64,000 nt of DNA from NCBI RefSeq assembly GCF_044748305.1, contig NZ_JBIVFT010000007.1, positions 124,001-188,000 on the forward strand. Direction: 5' to 3'. The notes under the pieces were generated by a model. That model worked only from the letters and a program-made list of their open reading frames with translations. It was not told the origin of the DNA and did not search any database. The translations under genes were made by a program, and so were the position numbers. Positions within the stretch are counted from its first letter, which is position 1, and every line of letters starts with the position of its first letter. The stretch comes from Arthrobacter_E sp044748305 (GTDB lineage: Bacteria; Actinomycetota; Actinomycetes; Actinomycetales; Micrococcaceae). Below are positions 43,914-52,821 of the stretch, one piece after another.

Positions 43914-46652
43914 GTGCCCACCAAGGCCAAGACCGGCAAGAAACTCGTGATCGTGGAGTCTCCCGCCAAGAGCAAGACCATCGCCAAGTACCTTGGCGAT
44001 GGCTTTGTGGTGGAAGCCTCCATCGGACACATCCGGGACCTGCCGCAGCCGTCTGAGCTCCCGGCGGAGCTGAAGAAGAGCTCGGTGGGCAAGTTCGCCG
44101 TGGATGTCGACAACGGCTTCAAGCCCTACTACGTGGTCTCCAGTGACAAGAAGAAGAAGGTCGCGGAGCTCAAGGCGCAGCTGAAGGACGCCGACGAACT
44201 TTACCTCGCCACTGATGGTGATCGCGAGGGAGAGGCGATTGCCTGGCATCTGCTCGAAGTGCTCAAGCCCAAGGTCCCGGTGTACCGCATGACCTTCGGT
44301 GAGATCACCAAAGAGGCCATTCAACGCGCCATGTCGAGCCTGCGCGAGATCGACACGGACCTGGTGGATGCTCAGGAGACCCGCCGCGTCCTGGACCGGC
44401 TCTACGGTTACGAGATCTCCCCGGTGCTGTGGCGCAAGGTCGCCAGCGGCCTGTCTGCCGGCCGTGTCCAGTCCGTGGTCACTCGCCTGGTGGTGGACCG
44501 TGAGCGGGAACGCATGGCGTTCAAGACCGCGTCGTACTGGGACCTCACCGCCGTATTCACCGCTTCGGGCGAGTCTTTCAAGGCCAAGCTGAGCGCCGTC
44601 GATGGCCGCCGTCTGGCCACGGGCAAGGACTTCAGTGACAAGGGCGAGCTCAAGGGTTCTTCCGTCGCGCTGCTGGACGAAGCCTCCGCCACCAGCCTCG
44701 CTGATGGACTCGGATCCGCTGACTTCAGCGTCCGTTCCATGGAGACCAAGCCGTACACGCGGCGTCCTGCGGCTCCGTTCACCACCTCCACCCTTCAGCA
44801 GGAGGCCGGTCGCAAGCTCCGTTTCTCCTCCAAGATCACCATGCAGGTGGCGCAGCGTCTCTATGAGAACGGCTACATCACCTATATGCGTACCGACTCC
44901 TCGGCGCTGTCCGACGAGGCGGTGAACGCCGCACGCAAACAGGCGAGTGAGCTGTACGGTTCCGAGTACATCCCCGCCAGCCGCCGGGTCTATGCGAACA
45001 AGAGCGCCAACGCGCAGGAAGCTCACGAGGCCATCCGTCCCGCAGGTGACGCCTTCCGGACCCCGGCTCAGGTCAAGGCTCAGATCTCCGCGGACGAGTT
45101 CCGGCTGTACGAACTGATCTGGAAGCGCACGGTCGCCTCGCAGATGTCGGATGCCAAGGGTTCGACGGCGACGATCAAGCTCGGTGCCATCGCGGCCGAC
45201 GGGCGCGACGCCGAGTTCACCGCCTCCGGTACGGTCATCACCTTCCCGGGCTTCCTGGCCGCCTACGAGGAGGGCAAGGACGAGAGCCGCGACGACGATT
45301 CGGACGAGGCTCGTCGGCTGCCGAACGTGGGGGAAGGGGACGCCCTCGACGCCCGCGACATCGCCGCCGTCGGGCACCAGACCTCGCCTCCTCCGAGGTA
45401 CACCGAAGCCTCCCTCACGGCCGAGATGGAGAAGGAAGGCATCGGACGCCCGTCCACCTACGCTGCGACCATCTCCACCATCCAGGACCGCGGCTACGTG
45501 CGGAAGCAGGGATCCGCGCTGGTCCCCAGCTGGATTGCCTTCTCCGTGGTCAAGCTGCTCGAGCGTCACTTCTCGGATTACGTGGACTATGAGTTCACAG
45601 CCGATATGGAGACGGACCTGGACCGCATCGCCCGCGGCGAGGAACCCGGTTCCAGCTGGCTCAAGCACTTCTACTTCGGTGACGGGGACAAGGAACCCGG
45701 GCTGAAGTCCGTGGTCAACAATCTCGGCGAGATCGACGCGCGGGACATCAACTCGATACCCGTGACCGAAGGCGTCGTGCTCCGCGTCGGGAAGTTCGGC
45801 CCCTATCTGGAAAGCACTGTTCCCACGGTGGATGCCAAGACCGGGGAAGTGGTCGAAGCGCTGCGAGCCAATGTGCCGGAGGATCTCGCCCCGGACGAGC
45901 TCACGCCGGAGAAAGCCAAGGAACTGCTGGAGAACTCTGCTCCGGAAGAGCGCGTTCTCGGCGTGGATCCGCATACCGGACACACGGTGGTGGCGAAGAA
46001 CGGCCGCTACGGAGCGTTCGTCACGGAGATCATCCCCGAGCCGACGGAGGAGGAACTCGCCGCCAGGCCGGTCGAGTATTACAAGAACGGCAAGCCCAAG
46101 CCGCCCAAGAAGCCGGTGAAGGTCAAGCCGCGGTCCGGTTCCCTCTTCAAGTCCATGACCGTGGACACCGTCACGCTGGATGAGGCCCTTGGCCTCCTGA
46201 GCCTGCCCCGGGTCCTGGGGCAGGATGAGGAAGGCAACCCCATCACGGTGCAGAACGGCCGTTTCGGTCCGTACCTGAAGAAGGGCACCGATTCGCGTTC
46301 CATCGGAAGCGAAGAGGAGATCTTCACGATCACCTTGGAGCAGGCGTTGGAGATCTATTCGCAGCCCAAACAGCGTGGCGCCCGTGCCGCGGTGGCGCCC
46401 CTGGCGGAATTCGGTGCCGACCCGGTGTCTGAGAAGAACATCGTGGTCAAGGAAGGCCGCTTCGGTCCTTACATCACGGACGGGATCACCAACATCACGG
46501 TGCCGCGCTCCACGAGTGTGGAAGAGCTCACGAGAGAACGCGCCATCGAGCTGCTGGCGGAAAAGCGAGCCAAGGGCCCCGTCAAGCGGACCACCCGTAG
46601 CACGGCGTCACGCAGTGGCGCCAAGCGACCCGCGGCGAAGAAGAAGGCCTGA
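43914..46652 (+). CDS. topA: DNA topoisomerase I
   Basis: Type IA topoisomerase that relaxes negative supercoils, 912 residues. The TOPRIM domain has LVIVESPAKSKTIAKYLG and DGDREGEAIAWH. The catalytic Tyr324 is in YITYMRTDSSAL. C-terminal repeats carry KFGPYLES-, NGRYGAFV-, NGRFGPYL- and EGRFGPYI-type motifs, ending in a Lys-rich tail (AKRPAAKKKA) without zinc fingers, as in other actinobacteria. GTG start with AGGAG 4 nt upstream. Confidence 0.97.
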   Translation: MPTKAKTGKKLVIVESPAKSKTIAKYLGDGFVVEASIGHIRDLPQPSELPAELKKSSVGKFAVDVDNGFKPYYVVSSDKKKKVAELKAQLKDADELYLATDGDREGEAIAWHLLEVLKPKVPVYRMTFGEITKEAIQRAMSSLREIDTDLVDAQETRRVLDRLYGYEISPVLWRKVASGLSAGRVQSVVTRLVVDRERERMAFKTASYWDLTAVFTASGESFKAKLSAVDGRRLATGKDFSDKGELKGSSVALLDEASATSLADGLGSADFSVRSMETKPYTRRPAAPFTTSTLQQEAGRKLRFSSKITMQVAQRLYENGYITYMRTDSSALSDEAVNAARKQASELYGSEYIPASRRVYANKSANAQEAHEAIRPAGDAFRTPAQVKAQISADEFRLYELIWKRTVASQMSDAKGSTATIKLGAIAADGRDAEFTASGTVITFPGFLAAYEEGKDESRDDDSDEARRLPNVGEGDALDARDIAAVGHQTSPPPRYTEASLTAEMEKEGIGRPSTYAATISTIQDRGYVRKQGSALVPSWIAFSVVKLLERHFSDYVDYEFTADMETDLDRIARGEEPGSSWLKHFYFGDGDKEPGLKSVVNNLGEIDARDINSIPVTEGVVLRVGKFGPYLESTVPTVDAKTGEVVEALRANVPEDLAPDELTPEKAKELLENSAPEERVLGVDPHTGHTVVAKNGRYGAFVTEIIPEPTEEELAARPVEYYKNGKPKPPKKPVKVKPRSGSLFKSMTVDTVTLDEALGLLSLPRVLGQDEEGNPITVQNGRFGPYLKKGTDSRSIGSEEEIFTITLEQALEIYSQPKQRGARAAVAPLAEFGADPVSEKNIVVKEGRFGPYITDGITNITVPRSTSVEELTRERAIELLAEKRAKGPVKRTTRSTASRSGAKRPAAKKKA

Positions 46653-46671
46653 GGCACGACATAATGGGCAC

Positions 46672-47649
46672 ATGCGGCTAGGCGTCCTGGACATCGGTTC
46701 CAACACGGTGCATCTCCTCTTGGTTGATGCACACCCAGGCGCCCAGCCGGTGCCCTTCGCTTCCCATAAGAGGCCTCTCTCGCTGGTCCAGTACCTGGAA
46801 TCGGACGGCAGCATCAACGCCGCAGGCCAGAACGAGCTCATCGAGTTCGTCCTGGAGGCCTGGGAATTCGCCGCCCGTCACCGCGCAGAGGACCTCCTGG
46901 CCTTCTGTACTTCGGCGATCCGTGAAGCGACCAACGGACCGGAGGTCCTGGCCAGGGTCAAGCGCGAGACGACCGTGACGCTGCGGGAGCTTTCAGGTGG
47001 CGAGGAGGCGGAGATGACGTTCTTCGCCGTCCGACGCTGGTTCGGCTGGGCGGCGGGAACCATCCTGGATCTGGACATCGGCGGCGGTTCCTTCGAGATG
47101 GCGTTGGGGCGGGACGAACTCCCGGAGATCGCGACGAGCGTCCCTTTGGGAGCCAGCCGCCTGACCCGGGACTGGCTTGCCGAGAACCCGCCCACGGCGC
47201 GCAGCGTCAAGGAACTCCGCAAGTACATCCGTGCCACCCTCAAGCCCGTGGTGAAGGAGTTCGCTCAGATCGGCGCGCCCCATGTGGTGACGGGAACATC
47301 CAAGACCTTCCGCTCGCTCGCCCGGATCGCAGGTGCCGCTCCCAGCGCTGCCGGACCGTATGTGCGGCGCGAGTTGCTGAGAGAGGACCTGGGGCTCTGG
47401 ACACAGCGGATCTCCGCCATGAGCACGGAGGACCGTCTGCACCTGCCGGGTGTCTCCCAGGCCCGCGCGCCGCAATTGCTGGCGGGAGCCCTTGTGGCCG
47501 AGGCGGCTCTGGAACTGTTCGAACAGCCACGTATCGTGATCTGTCCCTGGGCTCTGCGCGAGGGGCTGATCCTGCGCCGCCTGGACCAGCTGGTCTTCGA
47601 CGGTCCGCTGGAACCGCCCGCGCACGTCAAGGACGAGGTGAACGCCTGA
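46672..47649 (+). CDS. ppx: Ppx/GppA-family exopolyphosphatase
   Basis: A 325-residue phosphatase of the ASKHA fold acting on polyphosphate or pppGpp. LGVLDIGSNTVHLLLVD and LDLDIGGGSFEMALG are the two phosphate loops, and CTSAIREATNG the family block. The shorter, HD-less form matches the actinobacterial Ppx1-type. Starts 19 nt after topA and ends 1 nt before the isomerase-like gene. Confidence 0.92.
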   Translation: MRLGVLDIGSNTVHLLLVDAHPGAQPVPFASHKRPLSLVQYLESDGSINAAGQNELIEFVLEAWEFAARHRAEDLLAFCTSAIREATNGPEVLARVKRETTVTLRELSGGEEAEMTFFAVRRWFGWAAGTILDLDIGGGSFEMALGRDELPEIATSVPLGASRLTRDWLAENPPTARSVKELRKYIRATLKPVVKEFAQIGAPHVVTGTSKTFRSLARIAGAAPSAAGPYVRRELLREDLGLWTQRISAMSTEDRLHLPGVSQARAPQLLAGALVAEAALELFEQPRIVICPWALREGLILRRLDQLVFDGPLEPPAHVKDEVNA

Positions 47650-47650
47650 G

Positions 47651-48448
47651 ATGAGCGAATCGGGGAAGGCTCCCATCGCCGTCGCGCTTTCGAGTGCATC
47701 GGTTTATCCCTTGAGCGTTCATGACGCCTTCGCCGTGGCTCAGGACCTCTCCTTCGATGGGGTGGAGGTCATGGTCACCAACAACCCGATCAGCCAGGAC
47801 CCGCACGCCCTCAAGCAGCTCAGCGCGCAGTACGGGCAGGAGGTCGTGTCGATCCACGCGCCGACTCTCCTGCTGACCCAGCAGGTGTGGGGCAAGGCGT
47901 GGAACAAGATCGAGCAGTCCTGCCTCATGGCACGCGAGGTGGGCTGCGACGTCGTCGTGGTCCATCCGCCGTTCCGGTGGCAGAACGACTACGCGGAGGA
48001 GTTCTTCGAGGGCGTCATGGATGCTCAGGAGCGTCATGGGGTGAAGATCGCCGTGGAGAACATGTATCCGTGGCGGGTGCGTGGCCGTGAGATTCTCATG
48101 TACCTCCCGCACTGGAACCCGATCGGGCGCGGCTACCCCCATGTGACCTGGGACTTCTCGCATTCTGCGACAGCTGGAATGGACAGTCTCGACGCGATCC
48201 GGGAACTCGGGTCCACGTTGCGGCACGTCCATCTGACTGACGGCACCGGCGCTGGCAGCAAGGATGAGCACCTGATTCCCGGTGAGGGGAATCAGCGCTG
48301 CGTCGAAGCGCTGCGGCATCTGGCTGATTCGACGTTCGACGGCGTCGTGGTTGCGGAGATCAGCACCCGAAAGGCCAAAGCCGTGGGGGAGCGGGAGGAG
48401 ATGCTCGCACGCACCCTCGCCTTCGCCCGCGAACACCTGGCTCGCTAG
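47651..48448 (+). CDS. Sugar phosphate isomerase/epimerase-type TIM barrel protein
   Basis: A 265-residue AP-endonuclease-2-like TIM barrel. SSASVYPLSVHDAFAVAQDLSFDGVEVM at the start and GVKIAVENMYPWRVRG, VTWDFSHSATAGMDS, RHVHLTDGTG supply the Glu/Asp/His residues that bind metal in xylose-isomerase-like enzymes. The M. tuberculosis counterpart (Rv0498) is also next to ppx. Substrate unknown. ATG 1 nt after the ppx stop, so coupled. Confidence 0.88.
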   Translation: MSESGKAPIAVALSSASVYPLSVHDAFAVAQDLSFDGVEVMVTNNPISQDPHALKQLSAQYGQEVVSIHAPTLLLTQQVWGKAWNKIEQSCLMAREVGCDVVVVHPPFRWQNDYAEEFFEGVMDAQERHGVKIAVENMYPWRVRGREILMYLPHWNPIGRGYPHVTWDFSHSATAGMDSLDAIRELGSTLRHVHLTDGTGAGSKDEHLIPGEGNQRCVEALRHLADSTFDGVVVAEISTRKAKAVGEREEMLARTLAFAREHLAR

Positions 48449-48504
48449 AGTCCGTCGTTTCTTCACACTCGCGGCCGTCCCTGCCCGTTTTCTCCTTCCC
48501 TGGC

Positions 48505-48571
48505 TGAAACAGTGAGTTCCCGGCGAAACCGTGTGTTTAGTGCGCGGTCCCGTCGGGAACTCACTGTTTCA
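48505..48571. repeat. Long intergenic inverted repeat with GAAACAG arms
   Basis: TGAAACAGTGAGTTCCCG (48505-48522) is an exact reverse complement of 48554-48571 (18 bp) with a 31-nt centre. It follows the isomerase gene and probably terminates it. The GAAACAG/CTGTTTC arm motif recurs at 52459-52501. Confidence 0.8.
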
Positions 48572-48606
48572 TCGGGTCCGGAGCGGCGAGTCCGGAAGGC
48601 GAGATC

Positions 48607-48635
48607 TTGACTTAAATACCCCTGGGGGGTATTTT
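48607..48635 (+). promoter_or_regulatory. Copper-responsive promoter with CsoR-type operator
   Basis: TTGACT (48607-48612) and TATTTT (48630-48635) are spaced 17 bp. Between them is ATACCCCTGGGGGGTAT (48616-48632), matching the CsoR operator pattern TACCC-GGGTA. A Cu-free CsoR would cover the promoter and copper would release it. No csoR gene is seen in the window, so the repressor must be elsewhere. Confidence 0.8.
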
Positions 48636-48736
48636 TGAATCGTTGTCAGTGACCTGGTATGTCCCGGCAGGCGAATCCGCCGCTTTCACAGCCCGTCAAC
48701 CCCAGCGCCAACCTTTCATCGAGGAATGGAACTGAC

Positions 48737-49051
48737 ATGTGCGAATCTCAAATCCGGTCCGAACTCCCGCTCGTCGCCTCAGACGCTTCCGGGTGCTCCT
48801 GCTGCTCCACGGGAGCAGCCTCCGAACCGAAGCCGGCCGATTCGGCCACGGAATACCCCGTGGAGGGGCTCAGCTGCGGACATTGTGTCCAGAGTGTTGA
48901 AAAAGCAGTCGCCGAGGTTCCGGGCGTGCAGTCCGTCTCCGTCGACCTCGTCTCCGGAGGCGTTTCCAGTCTCCGTGTCTCCGGGCTGCCCGATCCGGCA
49001 GCGATCCGTGCCGCCGTCGTCGGAGCCGGTTACCACCTGAGCGAACGCTGA
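48737..49051 (+). CDS. CopZ-like copper chaperone with extra N-terminal cysteines
   Basis: A 104-residue heavy-metal-associated protein. The C-terminal 68 residues form an HMA domain with the metal motif GLSCGHC (CxxC) and SVSVDLVSGGVSSLRV. The N-terminal 36 residues add MCES and a SGCSCCS cluster, giving extra metal ligands not found in canonical CopZ of about 70 residues. First gene downstream of the CsoR-type operator; probably carries Cu(I) to the neighbouring ATPase. Confidence 0.87.
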   Translation: MCESQIRSELPLVASDASGCSCCSTGAASEPKPADSATEYPVEGLSCGHCVQSVEKAVAEVPGVQSVSVDLVSGGVSSLRVSGLPDPAAIRAAVVGAGYHLSER

Positions 49052-49054
49052 TTT

Positions 49055-49099
49055 CGCGGTCCGCCGCCGGGCCCCGCAGTGGGTGGCGGCCGGACCGCG
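49055..49099 (+). promoter_or_regulatory. Intercistronic hairpin between copZ-like and copB-like genes
   Basis: CGCGGTCCG (49055-49063) pairs with CGGACCGCG (49091-49099), extended by GCCGCC/GGCGGC with one bulge. It directly follows the chaperone stop and may attenuate transcription or stabilise the upstream mRNA. Confidence 0.6.
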
Positions 49100-49122
49100 A
49101 AAAGTATTTCCCTGGAGGGGAC

Positions 49123-51252
49123 ATGAACAACCCGCACCAGCATCACGAACACCATCACGAACGCCCTGTCACCGGCGAGCAGCCGCCGGGTGAACTCCTC
49201 ACGGTGGCCCCGGACCACGGGCACCGCCACGGCGGCCAGGACGACGATCACCACGTTCATCAGCACGGCCAGCATGCGGGGCACAGCACCGCGATGTTCC
49301 GCAATCGCTTCTGGACGACCCTGATCCTTTCGATCCCGGTGGTCTACTTCAGCCCGATGTTCGGGCATCTCCTAGGCTACGAACCGCCGCACTTCCCGGG
49401 CTCGGACTGGATCACGCCCGTGCTCGGCACGGTCATTTTCCTCCATGGCGGAGCCCCGTTCCTCAAGGGCGCCGTCCAGGAGATCTCCGCTCGTAAGCCT
49501 GGCATGATGCTCCTGATCGCCATGGCCATCACGGTCGCCTTCCTCGCCTCCTGGGCCACCAGCCTCCGGCTGGGCGGCTTCGACCTGGACTTCTGGTGGG
49601 AGCTGGCGCTTCTGGTGACCATCATGCTCCTGGGGCATTGGATCGAGATGAGGGCTCTCGGCTCGGCGCAGGGCGCCCTCGATGCCTTGGCGGCGCTTCT
49701 TCCTGACGAAGCCGAGATCATCACCGGCGAAGGAACCCGAACCGTGCCCAGCGCGGAGCTGAAGGAGGGGGATGTGGTTCTCGTCCGTCCGGGAGCCCGG
49801 CTCCCCGCGGACGGCATCGTCATCGAAGGCGCGGCCGATTTCGACGAGTCCATGATCACCGGCGAATCGCGCACCGTCCGGCGGTCGGCGGGGGACCCGG
49901 TCGTGGCCGGCACAGTCTCGGTCGACACGGCCGTGCGGGTCAAGGTCAGCGCGGTCGGAGCGGATACGGCGCTGGCCGGCATCCAGCGACTCGTGGCGGA
50001 GGCCCAGGCGTCGTCCTCGAGGACCCAGGCGCTGGCGGACCGCGCCGCGGCGTTCCTCTTCTATTTCGCAGCCGGCGCCGGGATTCTGACCTTTGTGGTC
50101 TGGGCTCTTCTGGGCGATATGCCGGAAGCGGTCACACGGACCGTCACGGTCCTGGTGATCGCCTGCCCGCACGCCCTCGGGCTTGCCATTCCCCTGGTGA
50201 TCGCGATTTCCACCGAGCAGGCCGCCCGGGCCGGGGTGCTCATCAAGGACCGTCTGGCCCTGGAACGGATGCGCACCGTCGACGTGGTGCTCTTCGACAA
50301 GACCGGAACGCTCACCGAGGGCCGGCCGGCGGTGCAGGATGTGGCAGCCGCGGACGGCGTGGAACCGGAGCGAGTCCTCGTCCTGGCCGCGGCGGTCGAG
50401 GCGGACAGCGAGCACCCCGTGGCCCGCGCCATTGTGAAGGCCGGTCGCGAACGTGCACTGGACGCTCCCCGCGCCACGGAGTTCGAAGCGTTGACCGGGC
50501 GTGGTGTGCGCGCCGTCGTCGAGGGGGAGATCCATCAGGTGGGCGGACCGGCCCTCCTGCGCGAGCTGGGGGTCCCGACACCGGAACGGCTCCAGTCTGT
50601 CGTCGACGCCTGGGAAGCCCGTGGTGCGGCCGTGCTGTACCTGGTGCGTGGCCGGAGCGTGCTGGGTGTCATCAGTCTGGAGGACGCGGTACGCCCGGAG
50701 TCGCAGCAGGCCGTTACGGCGCTGCAGGCACGCGGCATTCGCGTCGCCATGATCACCGGCGACGCGCGGCAGGTGGCGCAGAACGTGGCGGAGCGACTGG
50801 GGATCGATGAGGTCTTCGCCGAAGTGCTTCCCGCCGAGAAGGACGGCAAAGTGGCCGAGCTCCAGGGGCGCGGCCTGAAGGTGGCCATGGTCGGCGACGG
50901 CGTCAACGATTCGCCTGCCCTGGCCCGGGCCGAGGTGGGTATCGCGATCGGGGCCGGAACGGACGTCGCGGTCGAGTCTGCCGGGGTGGTACTGGCGGGC
51001 AACGATCCTCGCGCCGTTCTCTCCATGGTGGACCTCTCCCGGGCCGGCTATCGCAAGATGTGGCAGAACCTGCTCTGGGCTACCGGCTACAACGTGCTCT
51101 CGGTTCCACTGGCTGCGGGTGTCCTGGCGTTCGCCGGGGTGGTGCTCTCGCCGGCGGCCGGCGCGGTCCTGATGTCCTTGTCGACGATCGTCGTGGCGCT
51201 CAACGCCCAGTTGCTGCGGCGGGTGCGTCTCAACCCCGCAGAGGCCCGTTGA
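49123..51252 (+). CDS. copB: CopB-type copper/heavy-metal P-type ATPase
   Basis: A 709-residue P1B-type exporter. A His-rich N-terminus (HQHHEHHHE, HGHRHGG, HHVHQHGQHAGH) replaces HMA domains. The membrane metal site is CPH (VIACPHALGL), typical of CopB/P1B-3 rather than CPC CopA. The phosphorylation motif DKTGTLTEG, the TGES actuator loop (MITGESRTV) and the GDGVNDSPAL hinge are intact. GGAGGGG lies 2 nt before the ATG. It likely exports copper from the cytoplasm in this copper module. Confidence 0.94.
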   Translation: MNNPHQHHEHHHERPVTGEQPPGELLTVAPDHGHRHGGQDDDHHVHQHGQHAGHSTAMFRNRFWTTLILSIPVVYFSPMFGHLLGYEPPHFPGSDWITPVLGTVIFLHGGAPFLKGAVQEISARKPGMMLLIAMAITVAFLASWATSLRLGGFDLDFWWELALLVTIMLLGHWIEMRALGSAQGALDALAALLPDEAEIITGEGTRTVPSAELKEGDVVLVRPGARLPADGIVIEGAADFDESMITGESRTVRRSAGDPVVAGTVSVDTAVRVKVSAVGADTALAGIQRLVAEAQASSSRTQALADRAAAFLFYFAAGAGILTFVVWALLGDMPEAVTRTVTVLVIACPHALGLAIPLVIAISTEQAARAGVLIKDRLALERMRTVDVVLFDKTGTLTEGRPAVQDVAAADGVEPERVLVLAAAVEADSEHPVARAIVKAGRERALDAPRATEFEALTGRGVRAVVEGEIHQVGGPALLRELGVPTPERLQSVVDAWEARGAAVLYLVRGRSVLGVISLEDAVRPESQQAVTALQARGIRVAMITGDARQVAQNVAERLGIDEVFAEVLPAEKDGKVAELQGRGLKVAMVGDGVNDSPALARAEVGIAIGAGTDVAVESAGVVLAGNDPRAVLSMVDLSRAGYRKMWQNLLWATGYNVLSVPLAAGVLAFAGVVLSPAAGAVLMSLSTIVVALNAQLLRRVRLNPAEAR

Positions 51253-51259
51253 AGCGCGG

Positions 51260-51670
51260 ATGACGATGATCAGGTTCCTGGTCCCGTGGCCGACCGTCCG
51301 GCTGGCCGCGTTGGTGCTCGCGGTCATGGCGGGCTTGCTCGGCATGCACGTTGTCGCAGGAGCGCACGGCCACCTTGCGTCGCCGTCTCACACCGTCCTG
51401 ACGCACGACGACGACGGCGCGGCCGCGGTCAGTCAGTTGCCGCCGGACCTGAACGCCGCGGTTTCGTCCGGGCCGGGTCCGTGCAACGGTGTCACCAGGA
51501 CGGGTGCTCCGTGTGATCCTGCTCCGGGCACGCCCGGCCCGTCGCTGCCGTCGCCGCTCGAATGGCGTCCCGCGGGCTCGATGTGGCCGGGCTGGGATGA
51601 GGAGGCGTACGACGGCGGACGGTTCGTGAGCGGGCCGACCACCGTGGAGCTGGGCATCAGCAGGACGTGA
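51260..51670 (+). CDS. Small secreted/anchored protein of the copper module
   Basis: A 136-residue protein: signal/anchor segment LAALVLAVMAGLLGMHVV then HGHLASPSH, an acidic HDDDG and one Cys pair (PCNGVTRTGAPC). It resembles DUF6153-like small proteins found beside DUF305 genes in actinobacteria, though I am not sure of that family. Two ATGs (51260, 51266). 7 nt after the ATPase gene, so part of the operon. Confidence 0.7.
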   Translation: MTMIRFLVPWPTVRLAALVLAVMAGLLGMHVVAGAHGHLASPSHTVLTHDDDGAAAVSQLPPDLNAAVSSGPGPCNGVTRTGAPCDPAPGTPGPSLPSPLEWRPAGSMWPGWDEEAYDGGRFVSGPTTVELGISRT

Positions 51671-51717
51671 GGGTGATCGGCCCCTCACCATCCCGTTGAC
51701 TTTAAGGAATCACCATC

Positions 51718-52314
51718 ATGAAGAAAACTCTGACCTTCGTATCCCTCGGCCTGGCCTCGGTTCTCGTACTGTCGGCGTGCTCCACTCCTGCGGGCGGAAG
51801 CATGCCGGGCATGGACCACGGCACTACGAGCCCTGTACCTATGGCGAGTTCGGCATCAAGCGCTCACAACGACGCGGACACCATGTTCGCCGCGATGATG
51901 ATCCCGCATCACCGTCAGGCCCTTGAGATGAGCGAGATCATGCTGGCCAAAAAAGGGCTGCCGGACACTGTGACGCAGCTGGCTGCAAGGATCAAGGCCG
52001 CCCAGGCTCCCGAAATCAAGACCATGACGTCCTGGCTCCAGGCATGGGGAGAAGACTCGCAGGGGCATTCCGGACATCAGATGGACGGTATGCTCAGCGG
52101 CTCGGATCTCGACGCGTTGAAGGCGGCACAAGGCCGGGGCGCGGCTCGGCTGTTTCTTGAGCAGATGATCGCCCACCACCAAGGAGCGCCCAGTATGGCC
52201 CGGACGGAGAGCTCGACAGGCAAGAACCCGCAAGCGGTGTCACTGAGCAATGAGATCGTCAAGGCCCAGGCCGCTGAGATCGAGGAGATGAAGCGACTGC
52301 TGGCCGGTCTCTGA
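51718..52314 (+). CDS. DUF305-family lipoprotein
   Basis: A 198-residue extracytoplasmic protein. Lipobox VLSAC (Cys21), a Met/His-rich linker SMPGMDHG, then two ferritin-like DUF305 halves with MMIPHHRQALEMSEIML and MIAHHQGAPSMAR. DUF305 proteins commonly accompany copper-resistance genes, and the His/Met content fits metal binding outside the cell. AAGGA upstream. Last gene of the module, followed by a strong terminator. Confidence 0.88.
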   Translation: MKKTLTFVSLGLASVLVLSACSTPAGGSMPGMDHGTTSPVPMASSASSAHNDADTMFAAMMIPHHRQALEMSEIMLAKKGLPDTVTQLAARIKAAQAPEIKTMTSWLQAWGEDSQGHSGHQMDGMLSGSDLDALKAAQGRGAARLFLEQMIAHHQGAPSMARTESSTGKNPQAVSLSNEIVKAQAAEIEEMKRLLAGL

Positions 52315-52320
52315 GAATGG

Positions 52321-52358
52321 ACGGCGTGGTGCCGGACGCCGGTCCGGCACCACGCCGT
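52321..52358 (+). terminator. Hairpin terminator after the copper module
   Basis: ACGGCGTGGTGCCGGA (52321-52336) pairs perfectly with TCCGGCACCACGCCGT (52343-52358), loop CGCCGG. It starts 7 nt past the DUF305 stop. Confidence 0.8.
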
Positions 52359-52560
52359 CGGCATCTCCCGGCTTCGAGAGAACTGGGTCCCGGCGCTGCC
52401 GGGTGTCTGCATCACCGGGCGTCAGCGGAACCCGGCGCTGCCGGAACAGTGCCCTTACTGAAACAGCGTCATTAACGAGCGAACGCCGGGCAGCTGTTTC
52501 AAGGAACACTTGGGGGGAACGTTCCTTGAGCTACCCGGCGTCGTCCAGCCCTTGCGGGGC
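52359..52560. repeat. Cluster of direct and inverted repeats
   Basis: CCCGGCGCTGCCGG occurs at about 52388 and again at about 52430. TGAAACAGC (52459-52467) pairs with GCTGTTTCA (52493-52501). AAGGAAC (52501-52507) pairs with GTTCCTT (52521-52527), nested inside CGCCGGG (52484-52490)/CCCGGCG (52534-52540). No gene. The GAAACAG arm is shared with the repeat at 48505. Confidence 0.6.
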
Positions 52561-52581
52561 TGGATCATCACTCGCACCTCC

Positions 52582-52755
52582 ATGAGGCAAGTTCCACTTT
52601 ACTCCCCGAAGTACTCAACACAACAATTTTTCGCCTTGGAACTGCCTGAGAATCCTGAACTTCGCCGAGAACATGCCTCTGAACTGGGAAAACTTAATTC
52701 AAAGAAAGCCGGCGCTCCGGGCGAGTCCTACAGATTCTCCGTAACAACCCGTTAA
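52582..52755 (+). CDS. Doubtful small ORF in a low-GC patch
   Basis: A 57-codon frame (MRQVPLYSPKYSTQQFF start) with A/T-rich third positions (caa, gtt, cca, ctt, aca, ttt, aat), unlike every neighbour. No ribosome site and no family match. It may be a remnant of acquired DNA rather than a gene. Confidence 0.2.
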   Translation: MRQVPLYSPKYSTQQFFALELPENPELRREHASELGKLNSKKAGAPGESYRFSVTTR

Positions 52756-52760
52756 AAACC

Positions 52761-52821
52761 GGACGCCGGTATCTTTTGAAGCGGGGGATCAGGGGGAACC
52801 CGCCTCACGATACCGGCGTCC
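52761..52821 (-). terminator. U-tract hairpin on the minus strand with no evident gene upstream (possible sRNA)
   Basis: Reading leftward, GGACGCCGGTATC (complement of 52809-52821) pairs with GATACCGGCGTCC (complement of 52761-52773), followed by GGTTTTTAA, a good intrinsic terminator. The enclosed loop holds GCGGG...CCCGC with two runs of five C. No minus-strand gene lies to its right, since proC is on the plus strand, so the terminated RNA may be non-coding. Confidence 0.5.

Noticed and set aside
43860..45983. 707-codon minus-strand frame opposite topA
   Set aside because: Antisense to topA, whose motifs are unmistakable; the product has no recognisable family.
49372..51345. 657-codon minus-strand frame opposite the P-type ATPase
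   Set aside because: Antisense shadow of copB; His/Arg/Gly-rich text with no domain.
52761..52821. 6C RNA gene
   Set aside because: The C-runs are five rather than six, and I cannot see the two separate C-loop hairpins; kept only as a possible unrelated sRNA or terminator.
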